A DNA stretch of 64,000 nucleotides from NCBI RefSeq assembly GCF_000377505.1, contig NZ_KB898188.1, positions 248,001 through 312,000 of the forward strand, in the 5' to 3' direction. Below the pieces are notes generated by a model, which saw only the letters and a program-made list of their open reading frames with translations, searched no databases and was not told the DNA's origin. Positions 56,188 to 64,000 of this stretch are shown piece after piece; position 1 is the first letter of the stretch; each line of letters starts with the position of its first letter. Both the position numbers and the translations under genes were made by a program. Source of the stretch: Paenibacillus massiliensis 2301065 = DSM 16942. Its GTDB lineage: Bacteria; Bacillota; Bacilli; Paenibacillales; Paenibacillaceae.

Positions 56188-57665
56188 TATTGTTTCATCC
56201 GGGAACGAATTCGCGGATCGAAGAAGGCATAAGAAATGTCAATGATTGCATTAATAATGGAAATCGTAATGGCTATATATACGACACCGCCCATAATACC
56301 CGGAATATCGGGTATGAACTGCTTATCCACAATATAGCTGCCCAAGCCGCTAATGTTGAATACCTTCTCCGTCACGGCCGCCCCGCCCATCATGGCTCCG
56401 AATTGCAGGCCGATCACCGTGATGATTGGGATAATCGCGTTGCGAACTCCATGACGCCAGATGACCTGTCGTTCCGTAAGTCCTTTGGCTTTGGCTGTCA
56501 GCATGTAGTCCTCGTGAATGACCTCCAGCGTCGACGATCGGGTCATCCTTGCTACGGCTGCTGTCAGCCCTGTACCCAGCACGGCTATCGGCATAATCAT
56601 GGATAGCCAGTTCTGCGGATTATAGGTCGGCGGCAGCCACTGGAGCTTAATGGAGAAGTTCAGAATGAAGATCAACCCCTGCCAGAAGTTAGGAATCGAC
56701 AGACCAATCAATGCTATCAGCATAAAGGAATAATCCAGCAGCGTATTCGGTCTCGTCGCCGACAAAATCCCGATCGGCAAGGCGATTACAACGGCCAGCA
56801 CTAACGATAGCACTGACAATACGAGCGTCACCGGGAATTTGCGAGCAATTGCTGAGGCAATCTCTTCATTACCGGCGAAGGATTTACCAAGGTCAAACAT
56901 GGCAATACCACGCAGATAGTTCCATAGCTGTACCCAATAAGGCTGATCAAGTCCATACACCGCATTAAAATTAGCGATCTGCTCTGGCGTCGCCGTCACA
57001 CCCAAAATATTCGCCGCCGGGTTGAACGGGGATAGGTACAGGATCGTAAATACGAGCACAGATACACCGAAGATAACGAATAATGTCATGAATAGCCGCT
57101 CTAGCATGTATTTCAGATAAGGATTGCTATACATAAAAAGAAGGCCATACATCAGCAGGCCTGGCAGGAAAGACAAAATACAGAACAATGGACGTGTCAG
57201 CAGCGACTGAAACGTAGCCGCATAAGTCGGCTTCTCCTCGCCCTGCTCCTCCATCCTTCGGGTAGCCTGCTCCCGGACCAATGCCTCGATTCGTTCATCA
57301 GCCAGCTGTGCTGCCTCCTTGGCGAGCACCTCCTCATCTATAGTCCGCTGAAAGAACTGCTCCTTCAATTGCAGCTGCTCCTTGAATTCAGCAAGCAGCC
57401 GATCACGGGTACCTGCCTCCAGTAGCTCACGCCTTATCTCCTGCTCAACTGCAAAGAAGGGATGATTCCTTTTTCGTCCCAGATGCACGATGCCAGCATA
57501 CAGATGAACCGGAGCACCAAGTAAGAATACGGCTCCTTTATACAACGGGCTATGCAGCATTTTTCCAAAAGCTTCACTTATATTACGACCTAGTAAACTG
57601 TGTTGGACAGCTCCCGATAATTCCATAGAACGACAAATCCTCTCCAAAATTGCTTGAAAGTCCAA
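56184..57665 (-). CDS. Opp/Dpp-type ABC permease (OppB-like) with N-terminal extension
   Basis: 493 residues against a usual 310-330. Residues 1 to about 170 form a charged, mostly helical extension (coiled-coil-like LLAEFKEQLQLKEQFFQRTIDEEVLAKEAAQLADERIEAL by composition) with one hydrophobic stretch near 44-58. The remainder is a standard OppB: ILYLSPFNPAANILG, YGLDQPYWVQLWNYL, EAA loop EDYMLTAKAKGLTERQVIWRHGVRNAI. First gene of the minus-strand operon, divergent from the ATPase gene. Confidence 0.88.
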   Translation of the reverse strand: MDFQAILERICRSMELSGAVQHSLLGRNISEAFGKMLHSPLYKGAVFLLGAPVHLYAGIVHLGRKRNHPFFAVEQEIRRELLEAGTRDRLLAEFKEQLQLKEQFFQRTIDEEVLAKEAAQLADERIEALVREQATRRMEEQGEEKPTYAATFQSLLTRPLFCILSFLPGLLMYGLLFMYSNPYLKYMLERLFMTLFVIFGVSVLVFTILYLSPFNPAANILGVTATPEQIANFNAVYGLDQPYWVQLWNYLRGIAMFDLGKSFAGNEEIASAIARKFPVTLVLSVLSLVLAVVIALPIGILSATRPNTLLDYSFMLIALIGLSIPNFWQGLIFILNFSIKLQWLPPTYNPQNWLSMIMPIAVLGTGLTAAVARMTRSSTLEVIHEDYMLTAKAKGLTERQVIWRHGVRNAIIPIITVIGLQFGAMMGGAAVTEKVFNISGLGSYIVDKQFIPDIPGIMGGVVYIAITISIINAIIDISYAFFDPRIRSRMKQY

Positions 57666-57682
57666 TCATAGCAGAACTCAAA

Positions 57683-57710
57683 TTGACAATTCCGAGTATA
57701 TTAGTATACT
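57683..57710 (+). promoter_or_regulatory. Promoter with an inverted repeat in the spacer/-10
   Basis: TTGACA and TATACT are 16 bases apart. The perfect dyad AGTATA-TTAG-TATACT (57695-57710) covers the -10, a likely operator between the divergent Opp-like genes. Confidence 0.65.
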
Positions 57711-57791
57711 TAATTATTAGTCCATATTGTGGTGAAGTCAAGCATAAAATTTCCCAAGTTCATATAATTCGACATGGTGCAGGTGAGTGAG

Positions 57792-59522
57792 ATGACCCCG
57801 TTATTAGAAGTGAACAATTTAAGTATATCTTTCCAGACAAGAGGCGATGAATTCGAGGCTGTGCGTAACGTCAGCTTCACGTTGAACAAAGGAGAAACGC
57901 TCGGCATCGTCGGCGAATCCGGTAGTGGAAAAAGTGTAACTGCACGCTCGATCATGCGTCTGCTTCCTTCACCTCCCTCCTACCTGAAGAACGGAGAAAT
58001 TCTTTTTAACAGTCAAAATCTGGCGGAGCTGACCCAGCCAGAAATGGAGCGAATCCGTGGCAAGGAGATCGGTATGATCTTCCAGGACCCGATGACCTCG
58101 CTGAACCCGACGATGAGAATCGGGCAGCAAATTATGGAGAGCCTCCAAAAGCATCAAAAGCTATCCCATCAGGAGGCACGGGCACAAGCTCTGCAAATGC
58201 TGCAATCTGTAGGCATACGCGATAGTGAAGTACGATTCAATCAATATCCACATGAATTCTCCGGCGGGATGCGACAGCGAGTGATGATTGCGATCGCGCT
58301 GGCCTGTCGTCCTTCCCTGCTCATTGCTGATGAGCCGACGACCGCACTCGATGTGACAATTCAGGCGCAGATTCTGAATCTGATGAAGCATATGCAGCAG
58401 CAGTTCGGTACAGCCATCATTCTGATTACCCATGATCTGGGTGTCGTCGCAGGCGTGTGCGACCGCGTTGCTGTTATGAAACAAGGGGAGATTGTCGAGA
58501 CAGGCACGACAACTGAGATCTTCGCGAATCCGCGTCACCCTTATACACAGAAGCTGCTGAACGCGTTGCCCCGGCTGGACGAGCCCAAGAAGCCCAAGCC
58601 TGCATCCACAGTGATTTCCCGGGATGAGCGTCCACTGCTGGAGGTGAAGTCCCTCAAGCAGCATTTCAATCTGGGCAAAGGCAAGGTGCTCCGCGCGGTT
58701 GATGACATCAGTTTTCATATTCAGCGCGGTGAGACACTTGGGGTCGTAGGAGAATCCGGCAGTGGCAAGTCTACGACGGGACGTTCGATCCTGCGCCTGC
58801 ATGAGCCGACAGGCGGAGATATCCTGTACCAGGGGATGGCGATTAATCGCTTCTCACGAAAGGATATGAAGGCGATGCGCCGGCATATGCAGATGATCTT
58901 CCAGGACCCCTATGCTTCGCTGAATCCACGATTGAATGTGCTGGATATTATCGGAGAATCAATGGATGTGCAGGGTCTGTCCGGCAGCAAGCAGGAACGG
59001 CGCAAGCGGGTAGAGGAGCTATTGGATATGGTCGGCCTTGAGCCCCGGCATGCCCTGCGTTATCCACATGAATTCTCGGGCGGTCAACGCCAGCGGATCG
59101 GAATTGCAAGAGCGTTGGCAGTAGAGCCGCAGTTCATTGTCTGCGATGAGCCGCTATCCGCACTTGACGTCTCCATTCAGTCTCAGATCGTCAAGCTGAT
59201 GGAGGAGCTGCAGCAGCGCCTCGGCCTGACCTATCTGTTCATTGCTCATGATTTGTCCATGGTCAAGCACATCAGCGATCGGGTCGCTGTCATGTACATG
59301 GGCAAAATTGTAGAGCTGGCAGAGAGTGAAGAGCTGTACACCAATCCACAGCATGAGTATACGAAGTCATTACTGGCCGCTGTACCGATTCCTGATCCTG
59401 TCAGAGAAGCTGCCAAGAAGCGTCTGGCACCAGAAGAAGCACGCACGCCTGACAACTACCAACTGGATCGTTCAGAGCTGGTGGAGGTATCCAAGGGCCA
59501 CTGGGTAGCTATTCCGCAATAA
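57792..59522 (+). CDS. Fused OppD-OppF-type ABC ATPase
   Basis: 576 residues from the ATG at 57792. Two nucleotide-binding domains occur in tandem: Walker A GESGSGKS in each (about residues 40 and 322), signatures FSGGMRQRV and FSGGQRQRI, Walker [13 protein letters not shown] and [12 protein letters not shown]. The C-terminal oligopeptide-type extensions follow each. It powers the permeases encoded divergently upstream. Confidence 0.92.
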   Translation: MTPLLEVNNLSISFQTRGDEFEAVRNVSFTLNKGETLGIVGESGSGKSVTARSIMRLLPSPPSYLKNGEILFNSQNLAELTQPEMERIRGKEIGMIFQDPMTSLNPTMRIGQQIMESLQKHQKLSHQEARAQALQMLQSVGIRDSEVRFNQYPHEFSGGMRQRVMIAIALACRPSLLIADEPTTALDVTIQAQILNLMKHMQQQFGTAIILITHDLGVVAGVCDRVAVMKQGEIVETGTTTEIFANPRHPYTQKLLNALPRLDEPKKPKPASTVISRDERPLLEVKSLKQHFNLGKGKVLRAVDDISFHIQRGETLGVVGESGSGKSTTGRSILRLHEPTGGDILYQGMAINRFSRKDMKAMRRHMQMIFQDPYASLNPRLNVLDIIGESMDVQGLSGSKQERRKRVEELLDMVGLEPRHALRYPHEFSGGQRQRIGIARALAVEPQFIVCDEPLSALDVSIQSQIVKLMEELQQRLGLTYLFIAHDLSMVKHISDRVAVMYMGKIVELAESEELYTNPQHEYTKSLLAAVPIPDPVREAAKKRLAPEEARTPDNYQLDRSELVEVSKGHWVAIPQ

Positions 59523-59861
59523 AAGTACAGTTTACTGATGACTTTCATGAGCGCTACAGGGATAACGAACCACGATAACGAACCCTATGAAAGGCTGTGA
59601 AAAAGTATAGCATGACGGTAATATCTTCAATTCCTTGCAAACAAATTTAATGATATGTATAAATAATTATATGAATTTAAAATATTCAAATTTTCGTAAC
59701 TTTCCAGTGATCTCAAGGCACTTTCTATAGGATATATTATAAAAAAATAACATTCTCGTCGTATATGATCCCACCAAATCATGTACGGTCATTTTACATA
59801 TCCTCTCTCAAGTGCATTGCATTTCAGGAAGGGTGTAAGATGCTGAAAGGGGCTGCCTGAA
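59523..59861. other. AT-rich intergenic region
   Basis: No gene seen. A partial dyad GTATATGAT...AATCATGTAC near 59761-59789 might be an operator; otherwise nothing. Confidence 0.35.
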
Positions 59862-60185
59862 TTGACTGGTCGTGCACTACCGATTCTTCGTGTTGTAGGT
59901 ATTTTTGAAGCTATATCCTATCTGCTGCTTGTATTTATTGCTATGCCGCTCAAATATGGATTGGATCTGCCGCAAATGGTCAGCTGGACGGGGATGATCC
60001 ACGGTATTCTATTCGTGATGTACCTTGCAGCCATCTTGTTCGCACTGGTCGTACGCAAAATTACACTGTGGCAATCCTTTCTGGGTGTGCTCGCATCCCT
60101 GCTGCCCTTTGGTCCATTTGTATACGATCGCAAGCTTCACCGGGATCACAATCAGGCAAGCACCAAGCAGGCCGAAGCCCATTAA
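59862..60185 (+). CDS. DUF3817 integral membrane protein
   Basis: 107 residues from a TTG with AAAGGGG nine bases upstream. Three membrane spans. LRVVGIFEAISYLLLVFIAMPLKYG and VSWTGMIHGILFVMYLAAI followed by PFGPFVYDRKL are typical of DUF3817. Function unknown. Confidence 0.85.
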   Translation: MTGRALPILRVVGIFEAISYLLLVFIAMPLKYGLDLPQMVSWTGMIHGILFVMYLAAILFALVVRKITLWQSFLGVLASLLPFGPFVYDRKLHRDHNQASTKQAEAH

Positions 60186-60211
60186 TATTACGCTGAAGCA
60201 GTAAACCCAGA

Positions 60212-60260
60212 GCAATGAACTTTAGAGCAATAGAAATGAACTTTAGAACAATAGCAATAG
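60212..60260. repeat. Two imperfect tandem copies of a 21-base unit
   Basis: AATGAACTTTAGAGCAATAG and AATGAACTTTAGAACAATAG follow each other, one base different. Non-coding. Confidence 0.6.
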
Positions 60261-60273
60261 CGGAATTAAGTAA

Positions 60274-60325
60274 AAGAGCACCTCGATGGACGAATGAATT
60301 CATTCGCGCATTGAGGTGCTCTTTT
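60274..60325 (+). terminator. Terminator after the DUF3817 gene
   Basis: AAGAGCACCTC and GAGGTGCTCTT form the outer stem, CGAATGAATTCATTCG the inner one, followed by T residues. Confidence 0.85.
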
Positions 60326-60455
60326 CATTTAGAGTGTTGAGTACATAAAGGAAATTATAGACTGATTAATTATAGTTAATAATTTCTTTTTAAAACTGGC
60401 TTGATAATTATTTTATATCATATTACCTTATCCTGGAAAGGAGGGGGATTATACA

Positions 60456-60905
60456 ATGAAAATTACCATTGAGGAATTAACTGAATCAAGAATTGCCTAT
60501 TTCCGAAGCGTTGGAACGTATGGTGGAGAGCAAAACAAAGAATTAATGGAATCTTTCAAGCATTGGGCACAGTTGAATGGTGTATTGAACCAAGCTGCGA
60601 TTCTAGGCATACCACAGGATAACCCTAAGGTTACTCCTAAAGAGGAATGTCGGTATGATGTTTGTGTGGTTGTAGATAAAGACTTTAATGTGGAACAACC
60701 GGCACAGGCTGGTAATCTTCCTGGAGGAAAATACGCTGTGTTCTTGCTTGACCATTCTAAGGAAGCCATCAGTCAATTTTGGGACAGCATTTTTTATGAA
60801 ATCAAGGAAAATAATCTATCCATCAGAGAACAGCCCATTATTGAAAGATATACTCTACAAAGGATTGATAATCACCTGTGCGAGATTTTAGTTCCTATTC
60901 AATAA
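60456..60905 (+). CDS. GyrI-like small-molecule-binding domain protein
   Basis: 149 residues, AAAGGAGG upstream. It matches stand-alone AraC effector-binding (GyrI/SbmC) proteins: RIAYFRSVGTYGGEQNKE, CRYDVCVVVDKDF, LPGGKYAVFLLDHSKEAISQFWDSIF, PIIERYTLQ. These bind or hydrolyse small toxic molecules or regulate gyrase. The gene is more AT-rich than its neighbours, perhaps acquired. Confidence 0.85.
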   Translation: MKITIEELTESRIAYFRSVGTYGGEQNKELMESFKHWAQLNGVLNQAAILGIPQDNPKVTPKEECRYDVCVVVDKDFNVEQPAQAGNLPGGKYAVFLLDHSKEAISQFWDSIFYEIKENNLSIREQPIIERYTLQRIDNHLCEILVPIQ

Positions 60906-60975
60906 AACTGACTTGAATATCATCTTTTTTATTGAAGGAAGAATGTACAAGGCCATTGGATTTCTATAAAAAAGG

Positions 60976-61027
60976 TAGCGCGAACAGGTTAGAGGCCGAG
61001 GTTGTTGCTCACCTGTTCGCTATTTTG
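60976..61027 (+). terminator. Terminator of the GyrI-like gene
   Basis: TAGCGCGAACAGGT pairs with ACCTGTTCGCTA and is followed by T-rich sequence. Confidence 0.75.
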
Positions 61028-61181
61028 TACAACGGTATTTATAGTTTTGCTACTCGTTCGAGACTTTGCTTTGCCAGCCCCATTAAAGCACCCTAAATAA
61101 CTCGACTATCCCTTGTTACATGCATCGCATTCATAGGTTATACGCATTGCATTCATACTCCAGGACTTGGCTGCAGACCGA

Positions 61182-61601
61182 TCAGCCTGCAATCAGACCC
61201 ATATAAAGGAATTCGGAAGGCTTGGCAGGATTGGACGCAAGCCCTACAGTATCGCCTGCCCGAGGAATCTGGAGCTTGGATACCAAGGTCTCCATCGTCT
61301 TGTTATAGCAACTGCCGCCTGTCTCCGTCACACTGAGCTCCAGAATGACCACCGGATCAAAGTTAATCAGCTTACCAGTATCTGTAACACGTAACACCTT
61401 CGCAGTAGCGGCTAGCGGCAGGCCACCATGAGCAGCAAGCTGAGCATCCTTGGCTGAATTAAGGCCTTGATTGATCGCATCCCGATGCTCCTTCGATACG
61501 AAGCCCTTCATCATTAGCCCTGTTAATCCTGTATTCATGACACGGTCGGCATGCTGCAGAGCATCTTCATTCTTTTTCTTTTTCCCGAACCATCCTAGCA
61601 T
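61182..61601 (-). CDS. Hypothetical protein (139 aa)
   Basis: 139 residues from the ATG at 61601, GAGGTG five bases upstream. Begins MLGWFGKKKKNEDALQHADRVMNTGLTGLMMKGF; a beta-rich second half (AKVLRVTDTGKLINFDPVVILELSVT) has no recognised family. No clear signal peptide. Single gene. Confidence 0.6.
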   Translation of the reverse strand: MLGWFGKKKKNEDALQHADRVMNTGLTGLMMKGFVSKEHRDAINQGLNSAKDAQLAAHGGLPLAATAKVLRVTDTGKLINFDPVVILELSVTETGGSCYNKTMETLVSKLQIPRAGDTVGLASNPAKPSEFLYMGLIAG

Positions 61602-61714
61602 GGCTGCACCTCTTTTCATTAGTTATAGCGTTTAGCTATGTTTCTGGCTTAATTCAAGTATAAACACCCGCGCAGCCTCACCACAATACATCTCGGGACA
61701 TCCAATAAAACAGC

Positions 61715-61737
61715 AAAAATCCCTGCTTCACAGGGAT
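61715..61737 (-). terminator. Terminator of the HTH-TPR gene
   Basis: ATCCCTG and CAGGGAT pair around a five-base loop; on the minus strand five T follow. Confidence 0.8.
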
Positions 61738-61864
61738 CTTCGAGTTCGATATTTGGAAAAATAACGATATAAGCGCAATAAAAGTGTCACTTCCGGGATC
61801 TATACACCCCTATTAGGAGTAGAGTTTTGTGACTTCGTACAATTGATTCGTGCGATTGGTAAGT

Positions 61865-63166
61865 CTAGTCCATGCTTCCAGGCGCGCTGTGTCTTCTAAG
61901 CAAATACACCAGCTTGCGATAGTAGGTAGCGGCTTCCTTATATTTTCGCCCCTCCTCAGATATGGTCGCAAGCGCTTCATAGAGCTGCTCCAGTCGAAGC
62001 TCCTGCTGCGTCTCTTCATAGTATTCCAGACACGCAAGGGCCTGTTCCATGAACTGTTCATTGGCTCCGTGAGATAGAGCTAATTGACTCTGATAAAACA
62101 GCAGCGTCATGTGCTGATCTCGGCTCAACGGCAGCTGTCCCAGCTCCTCCACCTCGGCAGACAATGTAGGCCAATGCTTGCGGGCTAATGCCAGCTCACA
62201 ACGGTAGATCGTAAGCGTGGGTCTAAGAAGCTGCCTCGTCTCCTCTGGCTCCTTCTCCACCATTGACTGCAGCCGAGTAATATCCTCTAGCGCCTTGTCA
62301 TATTTTCCTGCCATAGTCTCCATAATAATGCGGTTGTTCATGATCGAGAGCATCACTTCACCAGCATTAGGAGCATAGACCAGATGAGCCTCTGCCATAC
62401 TCAAGGCAGACAAAGCTTCCTTCAGCCAGCCTACAGCATAGCAATATCCACTATAGGCTACATACAGACCTGACAGTCTGTGGAATAAGCGGTCATCGTA
62501 TACCCGTCGCAGCGTTTCATCGAACACACGCTTGGCCTGCTCAAATTGCTTGAGGGATACATATGCTTCCATTTTCATATTTTGTGTAGTCAGCCATATC
62601 TCTGTCCCTGGCTCCACCTTGCTCAATAGCTTCTCTACATGGTGCAATACATCATGATAATAACCTTTCGAACGATAATGCTGTATTTTATAGAACAATA
62701 ATGCTTTCTGGAGCGGTCCTGGCACGCTTACTTCATCCGGGCGACCATACTTATCAAGGTAAAAGTTCAGATACGAGCTATGTATATATTCATAGGCTGC
62801 CAGATCATTTAATTGCTGATAGTAGACAGCCTTCATAAGGGCCGTGGTCAGCTCGATCGTCAGGGCAGGGGCTCGATCCGGCAGCTCGTGCACGTAGCTC
62901 TCTGGCACGAAGGAGGCTGTCTGGGATAGCTGTTGGAAGATGTCTTCCGCCTGGACCAGGACGGATTCGTCGGCTCGTGCTGCCTCTGTCAGATGATCCA
63001 TTGGCACATTCAGCCTTGGAGCCAGCTGCTCCGCCAAATCCTCTGGTAGTGGATAGCGATCCGCCAAAATATTAGCAAAATGCGCCTGTGTAACCAGCCC
63101 GTCCACCAGTTCCTTGCGGGTAATCCCTCTTCGTTTGCATAAGTATTCTACTCGTTCCTTCAGCAT
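61865..63166 (-). CDS. Helix-turn-helix regulator with TPR repeats
   Basis: 433 residues from the ATG at 63166, AGGAGGAG about ten bases upstream. Residues 1-65 are an Xre-like HTH (LKERVEYLCKRRGITRKELVDGLVTQAHFANILADRY). The remaining residues are tandem helical TPR-type repeats (ALLFYKIQHYRSKGYYHDVLHHV, MKMEAYVSLKQFEQAKRVFDETL). This is the layout of RRNPP-type peptide-sensing regulators and of Rap-like proteins. No small signal-peptide gene was recognised next to it. Confidence 0.8.
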   Translation of the reverse strand: MLKERVEYLCKRRGITRKELVDGLVTQAHFANILADRYPLPEDLAEQLAPRLNVPMDHLTEAARADESVLVQAEDIFQQLSQTASFVPESYVHELPDRAPALTIELTTALMKAVYYQQLNDLAAYEYIHSSYLNFYLDKYGRPDEVSVPGPLQKALLFYKIQHYRSKGYYHDVLHHVEKLLSKVEPGTEIWLTTQNMKMEAYVSLKQFEQAKRVFDETLRRVYDDRLFHRLSGLYVAYSGYCYAVGWLKEALSALSMAEAHLVYAPNAGEVMLSIMNNRIIMETMAGKYDKALEDITRLQSMVEKEPEETRQLLRPTLTIYRCELALARKHWPTLSAEVEELGQLPLSRDQHMTLLFYQSQLALSHGANEQFMEQALACLEYYEETQQELRLEQLYEALATISEEGRKYKEAATYYRKLVYLLRRHSAPGSMD

Positions 63167-63303
63167 GTGTGTCTGTCTCCTCCTCCTGACAAGCCTAATC
63201 AAGCGCTTCGCTGCTTGGGTGTTCTTGCTTCGCCATTGACATCTCACTGTGGTATTCTCCGCTTTATTATAAATCGCTCAGGCTCACTTTTCATGTCACA
63301 TCC

Positions 63304-63330
63304 TAAAAAAAGCTGCCCCCAGCAGCCAGC
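63304..63330 (-). terminator. Terminator of the threonine synthase gene
   Basis: GGCTGCT and GGGCAGC form a tight hairpin followed on the minus strand by six T. Confidence 0.75.
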
Positions 63331-63409
63331 ATTGGCCGTGAGAACAGCTTCTTCATGAACTCGATGGATAGGTCTCATATCTCCCACCCAGCGGGTCGGA
63401 GTAACAGCA

Positions 63410-64000
63410 TTAGCCCTTCAGCGTGTAGAAGGCTTCTAGCTGATTCACAATCTCAGCCTTGTCGTTATCTACTACAACCTGATATTGAGGCAGGGAGGAC
63501 AAGCGAGCAATCGGCTCTGGGAATTGCTGCTCAATTCCCGTTAGTTCGATGGCTTCGTTGAACTTGGCAGGATGAGCCGTAGCAAAGGTGATCGTGACCT
63601 CGCCTGGCTCCTGATTCGCCTCATACGCAGCAATACCACAGGCCGTATGTGGGTCCAACAGGTAGTCATACTCGGATTGGTACGACTTGATGATCTCCAG
63701 GCATTGCTCATTGCTGGTACCATAAGCTGCAAAATCAGCCTGGACCTTCGCAAGATCCTCAGGACGGATGACGATAGCCCCCTGCTCCTTCAGTTGTGCC
63801 ATATAGTGAGATACCTGTGCAGCATCCTCATCCAGCAAATAATACAGATAGCGCTCAAAGTTGCTGGCCACCTGAATATCCATAGAAGGACTATATGTGC
63901 TCTTGAAGCCACCCGGACGATATTCGCCAGTCTTCACGAAGCGCTCCAGAATGTTATTCTCATTCGTGGCAATGATCAGCTTGTTCACCGGCAGACCCAT
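63410..64000 (-). CDS. thrC: Threonine synthase, C-terminal part (starts outside window)
   Basis: The last about 196 residues of the enzyme are in the window. The block LPVNKLIIATNENNILERFVKTGEYR followed by STYSPSMDIQVASNFERYLYYL is the Escherichia coli/yeast-type threonine synthase, and the DPHTACGIAAYE and TFATAHPAKFNEAI blocks are typical of its C-terminus. It converts phosphohomoserine to threonine with pyridoxal phosphate. The Met at 64000 is internal; the N-terminal half lies to the right. Confidence 0.9.
   Translation of the reverse strand: MGLPVNKLIIATNENNILERFVKTGEYRPGGFKSTYSPSMDIQVASNFERYLYYLLDEDAAQVSHYMAQLKEQGAIVIRPEDLAKVQADFAAYGTSNEQCLEIIKSYQSEYDYLLDPHTACGIAAYEANQEPGEVTITFATAHPAKFNEAIELTGIEQQFPEPIARLSSLPQYQVVVDNDKAEIVNQLEAFYTLKG

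Overview
The window looks like chromosome of a low-to-mid G+C, spore-former-type Firmicute, most likely a Paenibacillus. The evidence is strong AGGAGG-type ribosome sites, GTG/TTG starts, lipobox lipoproteins, YesM/YesN-type sugar regulation, a secreted PL1 pectate lyase, CcpA (cre) sites, Fur and LexA boxes of the Bacillus type, and many Gram-positive-style envelope proteins. No rRNA, tRNA, CRISPR array or insertion sequence was recognised.

Region 1-9715 (minus strand) is the most unusual part. It is an effector cassette of a contractile-injection-system type: two VgrG/gpD-like spike proteins (one cut by the window edge), a DUF4280 PAAR-like tip protein, and two proteins that share a repeat module ('WAQ' repeats) but end in different peptidoglycan-acting domains (a DUF3380-type muramidase and an L,D-transpeptidase-like domain). 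These are interleaved with one exported protein and two paralogous lipoproteins that could be immunity proteins. Base composition drops sharply inside both effector genes exactly where the toxin tips begin, which suggests tip exchange.

Region 9824-14895 holds a secreted type-B carboxylesterase, a YceI protein and a DUF1593/Sde182-like lipoprotein. The esterase and the DUF1593 gene each have a promoter overlapped by a cre-like site, followed by BglG/LicT-type antiterminator (RAT) sequences and a terminator; the esterase has two RATs in tandem. Regions 14945-24059 are mixed housekeeping genes: SelO, YfbR-like nucleotidase, DHA2 drug exporter, an EEP-family hydrolase, a chemoreceptor and a GNAT enzyme. 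Region 24160-28976 is a histidine kinase/response regulator pair divergent from a LanFEG-like peptide-resistance ABC transporter with an E-loop ATPase. Region 29066-36827 has an LRR protein, a membrane phosphoesterase, pectate lyase, a beta/gamma-crystallin-like protein and a likely type VII secretion cassette (WXG100-like protein with a glycine-zipper tail, partner protein, membrane protein).

Region 37014-41574 contains a Fur-boxed ferredoxin-NADP reductase, an adaA-alkA-ogt alkylation-repair operon, a LexA-boxed promoter in front of a 59-residue basic protein, and bluB. Region 41880-48049 is a complete sugar ABC importer with its YesMN-type two-component system. An iron-siderophore binding lipoprotein with a Fur-like box follows, then a cre-controlled HAD phosphatase plus mannitol-1-phosphate dehydrogenase pair that could make mannitol. 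Region 52537-59522 is an Opp-like ABC system in which the substrate-binding protein appears circularly permuted and both permeases carry large N-terminal extensions. The end of the window has small membrane and GyrI-like proteins, an HTH-TPR regulator and the 3' half of threonine synthase.
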